Part shown: piece by piece, positions 24,454-36,350 of the stretch
Layout: every line of letters starts with the position of its first letter
Numbering within the stretch: the first letter of the stretch is position 1
Translations under genes and position numbers: made by a program
Notes under the pieces: model-generated
The model's database searches: none
Told to the model about the DNA's origin: nothing
What the model saw: only the letters and a program-made list of their open reading frames with translations
NCBI GenBank assembly: GCA_035771165.1
Contig: JAWNZC010000409.1
Span: 930,001-994,000, forward strand
Source: Paragorgia papillata
Taxonomy: Eukaryota; Cnidaria; Anthozoa; Scleralcyonacea; Coralliidae
Direction of reading: 5' to 3'
Length of the DNA stretch: 64,000 bases

Positions 24454-24861
24454 CTAAATAAAAAAAAGACAGAACAATAAATCTTTGTAGCTTTACAAAA
24501 ATGCGTCTATACTGCACATGTATGTATGCCACCTTAGGCCGGCCTATAATGTAAACACCCCCTAAATCATGCATATTTATCTAACTACTTGTTATACAAG
24601 ACACACTACTCTATAACTGCTCTAAAAATATATCTTCCCCCAAAACCTTGCAGTATATACTACGTAAATCTGATCCCGAAAATTTGGAGGTGGAAAATTA
24701 AGACCAAAAAAGTTAAACTCAGATTTTCGAGATAACAGAAGAGGCAGGGTGATTTAAGTAATACTGCAAACTTATACAACGACATTCCTATTATTTATAG
24801 CACTAGCTGTATGTACAACATAACAAATAGATGACATTTTTTCGTGCGTGTGTACTGTAAT

Positions 24862-24960
24862 AACGCACAGATGACGTCACAGCGTGTAAAGAACAAAAAA
24901 GTACGACACGAGACGCAGTCGAGTGGCGTGACTGTTGTTCTTTATTGGGCGATTGGCATT
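24862..24960. repeat. Diverged member of the CRE-containing palindrome family
   Basis: It shares gcacagatgacgtcacagcg, aagaacaaaaaagt and cgagacgcagtcgagtggc with the longer palindrome at 53020-53207. Its right half is degraded. Confidence 0.6.
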
Positions 24961-25170
24961 AAGGCTGTCCCGATTGGTTAATTTTTCAGTTTCTGGGTAC
25001 GTCACGTATAATTTATGCAAATCATGATCATGACAAATTGAAAGTTTATTCAAACTTCGTGTCTTCGTCTACGGCATTTCTAGCTAAAATATTTATCGTT
25101 GAACAAACAGATTAGTTCTTCTGGACGGGATCTTGCTGTCCCATGTATATTTGGACGCTTCTTATGCTGC

Positions 25171-25680
25171 AAATTCAGCTGGGAAAGCATTTATCGTTGG
25201 AGAAGGCCGAGAAGCACGCGTACTATTAACCAGCGAAATTATATGTTCTGTGTTTGGAAATCTTGTTGACAATGGCTGATATCTCCTGGATTTGTATGGC
25301 TGAACAGTATTTCCATGAAGAGGAATGGAAATTGTATCAGAAAATTTCTGAAGCTGTGGAGTAGATAGCGTTGTGCGCCGGAGACGAAGGTATTAAATGA
25401 CCGTATTTATGTCGATAATTTTCAATATGTCTTTGTCGTCGGACAACGAGTTGATGGCTGTATCTCTCATCACTGAGTGATATGTATAATCCTCAGACAG
25501 TTGAATTGTACTTTATTTTGTACCAAGTTGTATCTTCAAACGTGTAATTTGATCAAATTTTTATAAAACAAATTTTTTTTGCGACTTCGTTACGTCAGCT
25601 GTGCATGTGTAGTTGTGTACTTTAATAACGCATAGTTCTTAGCCAATCAGATTGTTTGTTTTTCTTAGGTTGTTGTATAA
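25171..25680. repeat. Right arm of the long inverted repeat (partner 19061-19801)
   Basis: Inverted copy of the left arm running from aaattcagctgggaaagcat to cttaggttgttgtataa, lacking the nested palindrome found in the left arm. No transposase between or within the arms that I recognise. Confidence 0.7.
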
Positions 25681-25802
25681 TATTAACTGCACACCGCAGC
25701 AACTACGACAGCTGTCGTCATAGTTAGTGAACAGGGCGGATTAACCTTACGATGTTGTTGCCAAAATCACTTTCATTTATACTCTATAAATGGTTTGATT
25801 AT

Positions 25803-26390
25803 TCATAACATAATTGAAAGACTGAGGTGTTTGTTTGCAATGCCTAAATGATAGCATTTGGAGAAATAAAAATTGAGTTGCCATTTGTTGGCCCATTTAG
25901 TTAAGTTATCAAGGTCCTCTTGTAAACTGAGGTTATCCTGAAAATTATTAATCTCTTTATATATAATACTGTTGTCAGCGAATAAACGAATTTGAGATTT
26001 AATACTCAGAAATGTCATTTATATAAAGTAAAAATAAGACAGGTGCTAGGATTGTTCCTTGTGGTACTCGGGGAAATCACTGGTTTTGGATCAGAGTGGG
26101 AACCATTAACAGAGACAACTTGGGAACGGTTCGATAGAAAAGCCTTGATCCAATCAGCTGATGGTCCTCTAACACCATAATAATCAAGCTTGGACATTAG
26201 GCGTGGGGGGGACAGTATCAAACGCTTTACTAAATTCTAGTAGTATAACATCACTACATCAGTTCGCTTTCTTTGGTTAATACTTTTAGCCCAATCATTG
26301 ATGGCGCTAATTAGCTGGGTCTCACAGGAGAACAACTTTCGAAAGCCATGTTGTTGATCAATGAGGATGTTGTGAAATGCTAAATGCTTG
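25803..26390 (-). pseudogene. LINE reverse-transcriptase fragment
   Basis: The reverse strand reads HGFRKLFSCETQLISAINDW, then AFDTV after a frameshift, then WIKAFLSNRSQVVSVNGSHS, SIKSQIRLFADNSIIYKEIN and LDNLTKWANKWQLNF. These are RT motifs of a CR1/Jockey-like LINE. The catalytic YADD is altered to FADN, and frames change at least twice. Inactive. It is cut at its 5' side by the hAT element starting at 26401. Confidence 0.7.
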
Positions 26391-26400
26391 GCAACATGGC

Positions 26401-26859
26401 CAGTGATGGATTTACAGGGGGGTGCAGGGGGGTGTGCACCCCCTGGCCCTTAGCCAAGGGGGTTCAGGGGGGTGCCAATTACTCAATTAATGCCTTGCTG
26501 CAGTGGGATGCGACGTGCCTTTTCATTGAAAATGTCAATCACATTTTTAATGTCTAGCTTCCTTGTGATATCCCTAATAAAATCCATAATAAAATGTCCA
26601 CTTTATCCCTAAATTTATTTGACACCTTCCAGGTTTGATAAAATGCGCTATTGAAAACACGATTTAAAACTTTTAAATCTTTCTTCAAAGTACCATCAGA
26701 ATGCAGGAAATGCCATTTCAGAGGTCCAAATTTCAAAAATTTTCCTGGGGGTCATGCCCCCGGACCCCCCTAGGAATGCTTTGACTAAGGTTAAAAAAAT
26801 TCTAGATCCACCCCTGCAGCACCCACCCCCCCTACCAGATCAAGCTGGATCCATCACTG
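26401..26859. mobile_element. Non-autonomous hAT element with perfect 8-bp TSD
   Basis: The ends CAGTGATGGAT... and ...ATCCATCACTG form an 11-12-bp TIR. They are flanked by aacatggc on both sides (26393-26400 and 26860-26867). The C-rich interior (repeated ggggggtgc / cccccggaccccc) includes an inner hAT-like end pair (tgcagggg... / ...ccacccctgc), suggesting a nested insertion. Confidence 0.85.
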
Positions 26860-26867
26860 AACATGGC

Positions 26868-29341
26868 CAAGAATGATATGTTCCAGTGATAATCTTCATT
26901 CTATTCACAGCATTGTTTGGCAGTTGAAAATATATTTGCCCACTTCCTGTTTTAGACAATAACTTTCATCCAGCCAATCACATGCTTCAATTGTTTGTAT
27001 CTGACCAGGGCCTCCGATTTTCCAGTGTACCAAGGTGGCCCAGGGAATGAGGATGGGTGTACTTCCATAGAGTAGATGCCACTTAAAATGCGATGGTTTT
27101 TGCTATTTTTTATGTATTTATAAGGGGAGGCAGCACACTATTCCTGGCGTTGTTTTTAACTTGTGTCCAGTCCTTTTGCCGAGTTATGTAAAGCTGACAA
27201 GGATCTCGATTTGTGAAAAATTTGGATGGATGTTAGCAGTACCCAGTCCCCTTTTTTACGTGAAGTTTGGAGCACACATATCTAGCTGTGAATCTGTGGG
27301 AGCAGTTGCATTTCAATTTTAAAGGTGAGTATAGTTATTTAAATTTGCTTGAATTTGGGGGTTTTGGTCATTAATTAAGCGCAACACTCTACTTTCAAGA
27401 GTTTTCTTCAACCATGAGCTCTGTGTTTTAGTCTGGATCGAGCACGTACATTTGGAAGTCGAGGGTAAATTAAAGTGGAATACTTTAATACTTTGACGAG
27501 CTTTAGTAATTATTTAAGCTAGAATTTTTTAAATGTTCGGTTAAATACCTTTCTGTAAGTCTGTGTTTTAGTCGTGGGTAGATATAGAACTCATCAAACC
27601 ATTGAGATTGAATATTATCAGGGGATTTCAATTGTGTATCTCAGTTTTATGTACATCAACAATTTAACATGTGCTGCCTATGTGTACGTTATGCAATGAA
27701 ATGTGTTATTCATTTCAGGGTTAACTCATAATTAGATCTACATGTACTTTAATTTATAATTAGGTGTCTTTTGTATTAATATAAAATTACCAAGATGATT
27801 GGCAAGGTCAATGGTGAACTGTACAGTACATATGCATGCTAACAAACAATTTTGTTCTTTTATAGATTTCTATACACAATGGAACTGTTAACTATTGACT
27901 ACCATGGATTGAAGTATATAAAATTAAATACCATCTCTTCGCGGTCCCTTGGGACTGCTGTACAGTATATCTACAAGATGCCATTGCATACAGTACTGTA
28001 CATGCTCATTTCAGAATACATGTATAAACTACACATTTGGTTTCAATGATGGATTTCCACACAAAGATTTACAGTATCTGGATACACTGCATCTGTACCT
28101 TTCTGTAATAAACTACATGTCATGCAGTGCCTGTACATTGAGTCTGAGAATAAATGGATTATCATTTCACTCAAAACACTCTCAGAAAAGTGTGATTCAC
28201 TTACCACAGAAGTATTAGTGTCCCATAATTTATTACATGTTTCTCTCAGAAAATAAACTACATGTTTCAATGAATATGGATTGCTACACAATAATTATGG
28301 GGAGACATCTTGAAAGTAATGGATTGTCATCAATGACTATAGTAGTGCATTCTTACCGACAACTAATAAAACTCAGAGATTATAAACAATGGGCAACTCT
28401 AAAATGCTAGCCCACATTTTAGTTATACCAATGCTGCAAAATAATCTGATGGACTTGATGGTATATTAGTGCTGTATAATTTTTCAGCTTTAGATTTGTT
28501 ATAACATGAGACACTTGGAACTGCACTGATAGTTTTGTCGCAGCAAGAGCCATGGTGATTTATTACTTGTATACTATAGTGTTTACCCTGTCAAAACCCT
28601 TGCCAATTATAATATCAAGAGATAAGTCAGTAATGTTTAATTCTAAATCTTATAATTAAAAAATTAAAAATAACTGTGTAATTGTCTGTTGCAATTATTA
28701 TACCCAGGGCTTATATTGGGAATTTCGTAAAACAGGAAACTAATGAGGATTTTCGTTCCACTTGAGGCAGCACTTCGCTTGCGATAGTAATTTCTAGTTT
28801 ACATAGTATTCCATTAAACAATTTGTTGGTATTAGCAATGTGATAGTGGCTAATTTCAAAATCAGGCATCTTGGTTTACATCTCGTTAGTTGGGGATGTG
28901 ATGGTAATTCAAACTTAACATCTTATCAAACCAAGTAGAATGTGTTTGAGTTTTGGATTTGTTTCTTTGAACAAGAAATTATAAGTATAGCCTTCACATG
29001 TAATTTATATTTTTGAATAACCTTTTGAAGGTGTAAACACAGTAAAAGACACTACTACAGTACACAAAACAGGAAGTTAAAAAGCTAAAAACTTTCAACA
29101 GGAACTTTAAACAGGAAGTTAGGAACTTTGTTAGCAAATATGAATATTGCAAATATATTTGGAGATTTGCAAGGAACTTTCCCAAATTTGCAAAGAAGTC
29201 AATCAAAATTGCAACCCAATTTGGAACTCAAAGAAGGAACACTTACATTTTCAAACACATAAACCATTGATAGGATGACAAGCTTGATATAAAATACAAA
29301 CAGATTTGAAGTCTTGAATACATAGCTAACTAATACTACCA
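26868..29341. other. Long stretch without supported genes
   Basis: AT-rich, with scattered short ORFs and inexact copies of acatgt/tacagta motifs. A possible donor-like aaaggtgagtat at 27320 has no matching exon. No domain, RNA gene or repeat family is recognised. Confidence 0.3.
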
Positions 29342-30038
29342 CAGGGTTCTGCCCAGGAGCATGCGAGTGCCGGGTACCTACAGGCCCGGGGACTCAACCT
29401 ACCACCCCCCCACCCCCCGGAGAATATGTGAAAATTAGTAATCTGAAAATGATATTTTCTAAATGTGAGCACGTGAAATTCATAATCCTTTACATCATGT
29501 GTCTCACAATTTTGTCAGACTAAATATTACTATAAGTATTAAGTACTTATTTATTATATATTTATATACATGCTAGGGCATGCTAGAATATACAGCATGA
29601 TGAATTATCTATGTAAAGCTAGGGCAAGGTTTCCTGTGTATGTTCTACAACTACCAATGCCAGTGTATCAATATCTTATAGGCATTAATAAACAAAGTGC
29701 GAAGTTATCAGAGCTTTACCCAAGTATCAGACAATCCAATCTGACTTTGAAGGAATATCGTATTTCACAAATCACAAGTCTGGTAGCTAATATTGTGTGT
29801 GTTGTGGTGCTGAATTTCACCAAATAATATTGTTTCAATAAAAGAAATTCACCAAGGACAAAAAAATACAAAATGATGTATATTAATTAAAAGATATATA
29901 AAAAATACAACACATGGGGTTTTCTTATTGCATATTTAGAGTGCCGGGCAGAAGGGTCCATTTTGGTATGAATGCCGGGAGGCACTGCTGAGTGCCAGGC
30001 ACCGCTGCCCACCACCACCCACCGTGGGCAGAACCCTG
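29342..30038. mobile_element. Possible DNA transposon with CAGGGTTCTGCCCA ends
   Basis: CAGGGTTCTGCCCA at the left and TGGGCAGAACCCTG at the right are perfect inverted 14-mers, hAT-like in form, with subterminal gagtgccggg repeats. The 8-bp flanks (tactacca / ccagcaaa) do not match, so insertion boundaries are uncertain. Confidence 0.5.
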
Positions 30039-30289
30039 CCAGCAAATTGTCTACTGGTGAACTGTGTAAATAAACAAATTAAAAACAGCAAAAACCATAG
30101 CCTTTCAAGTGACATGTCCCTGTATAGCCAATACCAGTATATGGGAGTACCCCCTCCTATAATGTGTAATGTTTTTCTCAATGTCAATAAACAAGTGTAA
30201 TTGTTATATACCAAAGACTTTCGTTTGCCAGATATGAAATCCTATTGGTCAAATCATGGTCATGTGTTGTTCAACAAACTCAATGTTTC

Positions 30290-30376
30290 TTTCTGCCGAG
30301 GGAAACATTGCACTGTTTCCCTCTGATGTCAACAACGAAGAAGGAAACAGTGTGCAATGTTTCCCTCTGACGTCAG
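30290..30376. repeat. Short inverted repeat
   Basis: gagggaaacattgcactgtt is mirrored by aacagtgtgcaatgtttccc around a short spacer. Confidence 0.6.
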
Positions 30377-30865
30377 CTTTAATCATGTGTTGTTCATGTG
30401 AATACACAATGATTATTGCATCAGATCAAGAACTTTGGACTGTTTGGAACATTTTGAAAACAAGAGCTGATTCGAGCTTGTTTGGTACGAAATAGTCCAT
30501 TTTCCAAAGGAAAGAATATCTATACATATCTCCAAAGAAGGTTTGAAGAAAATCTGGATAAATTTAAAGGTTGAGTCTAGTGTATTTGTTCAGTTGAATT
30601 GAAATACGAAGACAAAGTCAAAGTGCTTTGGTAAGTCTTTTTGCTAGTTTACACATTGTTTGGCCAGTTTGAGTTGTCTTATTAAAATGGTTATAAAAAA
30701 CACTGACTTTCTATTTTTATTCTTTTCTCGACCAACTGACCCAGCAACTAATCCCTGACAAAAAAATATGTCTCAAATTGGTCTAGCCAGAGAAAAAAAG
30801 CTGATTTGTTTTAAAGTTTATCCAATATAGTGAGAATAATGCAACAATGTTCGTAAAGAATACTC

Positions 30866-31530
30866 ACCAGCTATTTGGAGACCAAAGTGACCATCTTCGG
30901 TTTTGGCTGCAATATCTGAATATGAATATCACGTTCTTTGCTGCTGATCAAGCATTGCACCAGACTTAAATTATTAGCAAAGCACGCATAATGAAAAGGC
31001 GATAAACCATCTTCGTTTCGAGTATCTATCACAGCACCATGCTGCCGAAGATAGTCTGCCACTGCTGTATGTCCCCCAAAGCATGCATGACGAAGAGCAG
31101 TATCGCCATCTTGTTTCTAGATTCACTTCCTCTAATAAGAAGAAGCTTCACAACTTCCAAATAACCAAACCGACTGGCAAGATGAAGAGGAGAGTAACCG
31201 TCTTTGTCTTTACAACGAACATCGGCTTCGTTTCAAAGAAGATATTCAACTAATACCAATGTGTCTTTACAAAAAGAAAAATATTAAAAGGGGTATAAAT
31301 ATTATGTTTTTGTTTACTGTTTTTACTTCTGATCAATCAATATTTGAGCATTTCTAGTTACCTCCAATAGCTGCGTAGTGTAGCGGAGTTCTTTCGAAGT
31401 CTCCTCCTTTTTCTTCTATGTTTCCTGTACCTTCTAGGAGATGTTTTACTTGACTTAAGTCTCCTGCATGCTGCATTTGCTGCCTTCCATTGTCTCGCCC
31501 AGTGCATTGTCGGATACCAGAAGTGATTAA
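30866..31530 (-). pseudogene. Ankyrin-repeat gene fragment, two exons, frameshifted
   Basis: The reverse strand has an exon ending at 31361 with RTPLHYAAIGG and donor GTAACT. The next exon has acceptor tttttgtaaag and repeats DKDGYSPLHLASRFGYLEVV, DTALRHACFGGHTAVADYLR, DGLSPFHYACFANNLSLVQC, ending at a donor GTGAGT near 30866. This is the ankyrin consensus (TPLH.A...G). An in-frame TGA, a 1-nt deletion and another frameshift break the frame. The Polinton lies only about 180 bp upstream of this exon. Confidence 0.7.
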
Positions 31531-31714
31531 AAATATCGGTGTTTGATCCACGTGGTCAACCCATTGAGCTATCACCACATCTGATTGGTCAAGATAACAT
31601 TGGATGTTTTAGGTATTCTGATTGGTGGAAACAAGGCGGGCGGCAGGCTAACTCGCGGGCATTTGTTTTTAGGGCGCAAATTATATTGAATATAGTGATA
31701 CCAGAATTGCCGGC

Positions 31715-31918
31715 AGTAGTGTCAAAAGGCCGGGCCTGCATCATAGTTGTAAAAGCGTTTTTTAAAACTGTTTGCAACCCCCCCCCTTGGAAATTTTTTT
31801 TGTTTAGGTTCGCAAAGGATTCTGGTTTTCGGAAATTTTTTTGTTTAGGTTCGCAAAGGATTTTGGTTTTTTTTTGTTTAGGTTCGCAAAGGATTCTGGG
31901 TTTTAAAATTTTTTTAAA
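31715..31918. repeat. Polinton left terminal inverted repeat (204 bp)
   Basis: Begins AGTAGTGTCAAAAGGCCGGG, followed by a C9 tract and three tandem copies of tttgtttaggttcgcaaagg (about 31798, 31840, 31876). It matches 51458-51660 in inverse orientation, apart from one extra A before the C9 tract. Terminal tandem repeats are known in Polintons. Confidence 0.95.
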
Positions 31919-31957
31919 ATTGTTTTTGGTTGGTTTTAAAATTTTTAAAAAATAAGA

Positions 31958-32206
31958 ATGAAACCCAAAAATGGTAATGTTGTCTGTCAACCTAAATACG
32001 ACAAATGTATCTGCTTTTCTTGCAAGCTGTGTACATTTAAAGTCAAGACAGAGATAGCGATGAAATTGCACATGAAGGTTGTCCACAAAGAAAAGATGAG
32101 ACCCATATGGAAATGCACTGAATGTTTAAAAACTTTTGTAATAAAAAGGGAACTAGACAACCATTTGAAATCCCATTACAAAAGAGTTAAGGGGAACAAA
32201 GTTTAA
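31958..32206 (+). CDS. Two-finger C2H2 zinc-finger protein (82 aa)
   Basis: Residues about 22-43 form C-x2-C-x12-H-x4-H (CKLC...HMKVVH) and residues about 53-73 form C-x2-C-x12-H-x3-H (CTEC...HLKSH), both complete classical fingers. A basic tail follows. Probably a nuclear DNA- or RNA-binding protein of the element, perhaps a regulator. It is the first gene inside the left TIR, preceded by aaaaaataagaATG, and convergent with the polymerase gene. A hairpin with an A5 loop lies 13 nt after its stop. No specific Polinton family is recognised. Confidence 0.75.
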   Translation: MKPKNGNVVCQPKYDKCICFSCKLCTFKVKTEIAMKLHMKVVHKEKMRPIWKCTECLKTFVIKRELDNHLKSHYKRVKGNKV

Positions 32207-32219
32207 ACCTTTTTAAAAT

Positions 32220-32244
32220 TTTTAAACAGAAAAACTGTTTAAAA
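32220..32244 (+). terminator. A5-loop hairpin between convergent genes
   Basis: A perfect 10-bp stem TTTTAAACAG / CTGTTTAAAA with loop AAAAA, 13 nt after the zinc-finger gene stop and 18 nt before the polymerase stop. It belongs to a set of four such hairpins in the element. Role as an RNA 3'-end signal is inferred. Confidence 0.6.
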
Positions 32245-32261
32245 CTTTTGAATACAAATCT

Positions 32262-35200
32262 TTAATTTAATTTATAATGACCAATTGCCAAAGTTGAAAT
32301 TTTGTCATCTAGTATGACCCTTTTGTCGTCCTCTGAATTTAACGCTATTTTGTTGAGATGAATGGTGTGGATGGTATGTTTGGTGCTTCTAAAGGTGTTC
32401 ATCCCTCTTAATATGTTTTTGCCTGTGGACAAACATTCCACATAATCGTCAAACTTGATTTTGTTGTTAATGACAGCCTTTGCAATACCTTTACACTTTT
32501 TTTCTTCCTTGCACTCCATTAGTCCGGTTACAGGGTCTCTCTTTTTTGCCATTTTGATCGCATATGCTTTTGATCTCAGTCCTACAAATGCACCAATCTG
32601 TTCAGCACCAGTTTCGGATTTCATCATTCCAAGGACTTTTTTGTTTTCTCTTTTAATTCCGCTTGAATGGTTTTCTGGGAAGTTACTGGTGTCAAACATG
32701 TCTGTAACATCATCTGCAATGTCTTTAAAGAAGTCGTCAGTTTTAATTTTGTAACACAAGCTATCCGTGTCTGTAAATAACAGCTCTGCCTTGTTTCCAT
32801 ATTTTGGTTTAATGTAATTGTAGTTAAAATCATACATGGATATTTTACTTTTGTCTAGTATTGCCGCCCCACAAAATATGGGTTTGTTTAGTTTGACCCT
32901 GGTTTTTCTCATGTGCACAGCTGCTAGTTCATTTGAGAATATGGTTTTACCTTTGTAATTTGTTTTTTTTGCTAATTTTTCAAGCTGGTCCTCAAATGAT
33001 ACCAACCGGACATCAATTCTGTTTCTGACGTTTTCCATGGTCTTTCCAAACGGAGAGTTGTTCATGAGTTTGTAAAAGTCTTTTTCGAAGTCGTTCTTGG
33101 CAGCTGTTCTTAACCTTGTGTTTAACATAATGTATGGTTCCATCCAAGCTTTTTCAATGAATGAGATCCCGCGATGAATTTTTGTTAACTTTAAACCATT
33201 TGCAAGTATTTGATTAAGGGCTTCATAGTGGAGTACATAATTTTTTTTGTTATTTAAATTTGGTACCAACTTTTCCACTTTGTCAATCATCATTCTTTCG
33301 GCTGCAAATGGCATTTCATTATGAAGATCATGCAAATCTTCTGGATAGTCAAGATCAACTTCCAGAAAACACCCTTGACCTTCTGTTGTCAAATATTTTT
33401 CCCAGTTTGGCAACTCTTTTTCTGAAGTCCATTTGAAACCACCAACTGGCAATGGTTGGATCATTGAATGACCATATAAGTTATTCCTATCCAAATATGG
33501 TATGAAAACACTTTCTTTTTCTGGATCATACTCTTCCATGTACTTGTTGTTGGCTTCTGCATATCGATGAGTAATTGTAGAGATCCCACCACGAATTCCT
33601 TTTTCAATCATGAGGTACATATTGGGGTCTGTTAGTAATTCCAACTTTTGACCCGTCATTTTTAGTAAGGCATCCCAAGCCAGTCCAGGAGTTGTATAGT
33701 GCCACATAGGGTCAAGTTTGTAAGTGGATTTACACATTTTCCTGAAACTTTGTATGACATCTGAAAGTCCCAACACATCGGTTTTTTGGTATAACTCCAT
33801 ATAATCTTTTAAACTTTTACATCCAAATTTGTTCCAAACATTTTTACCATGGTTGTAATTTTCAATGTTAACATTTTTACCTGTTAACCTTGAGTGGAAT
33901 TCTTTGTGTGGTGGATATTCTTTGCAGTCCAACTTTTTCAAACTATCCAGAAACTCATAAGGGAACACACCTTTTTGTTTTAACAAGTCCACATTTTCCT
34001 TTGGATGATCTTTGAAACCTCTTTCTGTGTAATGAAACTCATCTTTTGGTAAGTTTGACATTAATGTTGCCAAGGAACTTGACATGAATTTCAACGAGTC
34101 CAAGAATCGTAATTCCAAAGGCACCCACTTTTTTTTTGTTATACCATTAGCATCCTTTTTCCACCCACCATCCATCCAAAGTGTTTTGTTGACACTGATG
34201 TACTCCTCCTCAGTTTTCGCGATACAACCAAGTTTTCCATTTGACAACCCCAAATATTTTGCAATTAGATGACTATCATACCCACTAAAATTATGGAACA
34301 AAACAGGAATGTGTCTTGCACTTGTCATTGAATAATTACAATCATTATGAGCTGCACCACGATATTTACCATTTAAATGATCATGATCTCTAACTTTGGA
34401 TTTTGCAGTATTTTTGTTGGCTTTCCAAAGACTTCTAGGATCCAAATCTTTAATTTTTTTATGTAAAAATTTTCCACCACAGACATAACAGGTGGTTGAA
34501 TTTTGAAAGTTTTTCTTGTCATCTGCTGTCATTATTATTTTCTTTGAATCCTTCAAATAGTTATGCCAAATCTTTTTGGCTTCTTTTTCCAAGTCCTCAA
34601 CAAACATTTTACCAATATCTTGGAAATCATGCTGTTTTGTAAAGCTGACATACTTGCCAGGAAATATGGAAGGATCAGAACATATGATATTAAAACCATA
34701 ACTGATTGGAATGTGTTCCTGATATTTTTGTGTGTAACTTTTCGACTCGTCATTGTTTTTGGTTTTTAAAGTTTTCAGCATGCACTCAAAGTCAGCCACT
34801 ATAATGAATGGAACATCCTGAGTTTTCTTGAAATCTTTACAACTCCATCCCATGATGTCGTTAACACCTTCTTTTGGATATTCTTGGATTTGGGCGTCAT
34901 GAGTTCTACAAATTTCTTCATGTTGGTTTAATATTTCCTCTGTTTTGAAAGGGTTTAAACAAAAGTCGCAGAAGAATTTTTTGTGTTGGTGGTTGTCATT
35001 TTGATTTGTTAGAAGTTTGCCCTTGTCCTTGATGCAACTGAAATGGTCATTCCACCAAAACAGGTTAACTCTGTTGTCATGGTCAGACCTGGATATTTGC
35101 ATTTGACAAACCTTTTTAATTTCGTCGTCATATGTCAAAACATTTACACCTATTTTGTTGTGTTTCTCAAATTTGGATATTTCTTTAATTTTAACAGGAA

Positions 35201-36224
35201 ATGTTAATTCCTTACAATCATATTTTCTTGTCAATAATCTTACAGATGTTGGCACTCTTTCCAGGTTTTTGGTTTTTGGGTCTTCCTTTAAAATTTCTGC
35301 AATGGCAACAGCATATAGGAAACAGTTACCATCATTTTTTTGTGGATTGATGATTGCCTTTTTGTCCTTGATGAATTTTGGTAATGGTTTGAAACCCTTA
35401 CCATTTAAAGGTTTGTACTTGGTTATCGAGATGTGTAAGTTTTCGACTGATCTTATAGCCCATCCAGAACCTTTTTTCTGATGAGCTGCCAAATTTTCCA
35501 ACATCTCTCTTTTTGAAAGTTTGTACAGTTCTCTGACATCCTCCTCTGTTGTCATTGCTTTCATATGGGACCCAAAGTAAAAAAAATCCACTTCTTCGAG
35601 TCCTTCCACATAATCATAGTGGACAAGTTTACAGATTAGAGTTGTTTTTACTTTTTTGGAGTTTTCAATGCCATTAATAAGATTTTCAACACCAGCTGTT
35701 GTTTCTTCCAAAAATACAACCGGATCTTTGTAATTTTGACCTGAGATTTCATACAGAGCTGCCTTTCCATTTGCGAAACTTTTTATCATAATTGGCTCCA
35801 CTTGTCTGAGTTTTTTGTGGGCTTTTGTTTTTCTTTTGAAAATTTTTGTTAGTTTGTTACCAACAACTCTTCTGTTTCTGGTAAGTTTTTTGTCAGTACC
35901 CAACCACTTCTTATCCCACTTAATTTTGTCCTGTCGCACCTCCTCTTGATTGATCTCTCGACTCCATTTTTTTTCTTCTTTTTTCTGTAATTTTTTATGG
36001 GTTTTTTGTTGAAACTTAATTAGGTCATCTTTTAACCTGTCTTGTTGGTTAACAAGGACCTGCTCCTTTTTAAGCTCCTTTTCCTTCTGTTTTTCTTGAA
36101 GTTTTGCGAGTCTTTCGGGTTTGAAGGGTTTCATCTCCTTGTCACGCTGTAGCTGTCTCTGTTTTCTAAGGCGGGCAGCCTCCCGAATTTTTAATAATTT
36201 GGGGTCTGTTGTGTACTTGGTCAT
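32262..36224 (-). CDS. POLB: Protein-primed family B DNA polymerase (1320 aa)
   Basis: Replicates the element by protein priming. The N-terminal 140 residues are a basic coiled coil. Residues about 290-390 carry a Cys/His pair (DGNCFLYAV ... NDHFSCIKD) resembling the papain-like/OTU-like region seen in some Polinton polymerases. About 415-440 is a CCHC finger. The 3'-5' exonuclease motifs follow: ADFECML (about 477), FHNFSGYD (about 641) and YQKTD (about 809). An HNH-like VRDHDHLNGKYRG lies near 610-622. Polymerase motifs are A (LDRNNLYG, about 908), B (KLMNNSPFGKTMEN, about 1050) and C (FTDTDSL, about 1149). All catalytic residues are present. The start sits on ataataaATG. It faces the zinc-finger gene tail to tail. 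Confidence 0.95.
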   Translation of the reverse strand: MTKYTTDPKLLKIREAARLRKQRQLQRDKEMKPFKPERLAKLQEKQKEKELKKEQVLVNQQDRLKDDLIKFQQKTHKKLQKKEEKKWSREINQEEVRQDKIKWDKKWLGTDKKLTRNRRVVGNKLTKIFKRKTKAHKKLRQVEPIMIKSFANGKAALYEISGQNYKDPVVFLEETTAGVENLINGIENSKKVKTTLICKLVHYDYVEGLEEVDFFYFGSHMKAMTTEEDVRELYKLSKREMLENLAAHQKKGSGWAIRSVENLHISITKYKPLNGKGFKPLPKFIKDKKAIINPQKNDGNCFLYAVAIAEILKEDPKTKNLERVPTSVRLLTRKYDCKELTFPVKIKEISKFEKHNKIGVNVLTYDDEIKKVCQMQISRSDHDNRVNLFWWNDHFSCIKDKGKLLTNQNDNHQHKKFFCDFCLNPFKTEEILNQHEEICRTHDAQIQEYPKEGVNDIMGWSCKDFKKTQDVPFIIVADFECMLKTLKTKNNDESKSYTQKYQEHIPISYGFNIICSDPSIFPGKYVSFTKQHDFQDIGKMFVEDLEKEAKKIWHNYLKDSKKIIMTADDKKNFQNSTTCYVCGGKFLHKKIKDLDPRSLWKANKNTAKSKVRDHDHLNGKYRGAAHNDCNYSMTSARHIPVLFHNFSGYDSHLIAKYLGLSNGKLGCIAKTEEEYISVNKTLWMDGGWKKDANGITKKKWVPLELRFLDSLKFMSSSLATLMSNLPKDEFHYTERGFKDHPKENVDLLKQKGVFPYEFLDSLKKLDCKEYPPHKEFHSRLTGKNVNIENYNHGKNVWNKFGCKSLKDYMELYQKTDVLGLSDVIQSFRKMCKSTYKLDPMWHYTTPGLAWDALLKMTGQKLELLTDPNMYLMIEKGIRGGISTITHRYAEANNKYMEEYDPEKESVFIPYLDRNNLYGHSMIQPLPVGGFKWTSEKELPNWEKYLTTEGQGCFLEVDLDYPEDLHDLHNEMPFAAERMMIDKVEKLVPNLNNKKNYVLHYEALNQILANGLKLTKIHRGISFIEKAWMEPYIMLNTRLRTAAKNDFEKDFYKLMNNSPFGKTMENVRNRIDVRLVSFEDQLEKLAKKTNYKGKTIFSNELAAVHMRKTRVKLNKPIFCGAAILDKSKISMYDFNYNYIKPKYGNKAELLFTDTDSLCYKIKTDDFFKDIADDVTDMFDTSNFPENHSSGIKRENKKVLGMMKSETGAEQIGAFVGLRSKAYAIKMAKKRDPVTGLMECKEEKKCKGIAKAVINNKIKFDDYVECLSTGKNILRGMNTFRSTKHTIHTIHLNKIALNSEDDKRVILDDKISTLAIGHYKLN

Positions 36225-36350
36225 TTATTATGGTATGAAATTTTTTTTTAAATAAAAAATAAATTTTTATGAGAATTAATAATTTTTCGCCATGGACCGC
36301 ACTTGTTCTTGGGAATCTTATTTGGTTGGGTGTTGTAATATTTTTAAAAT

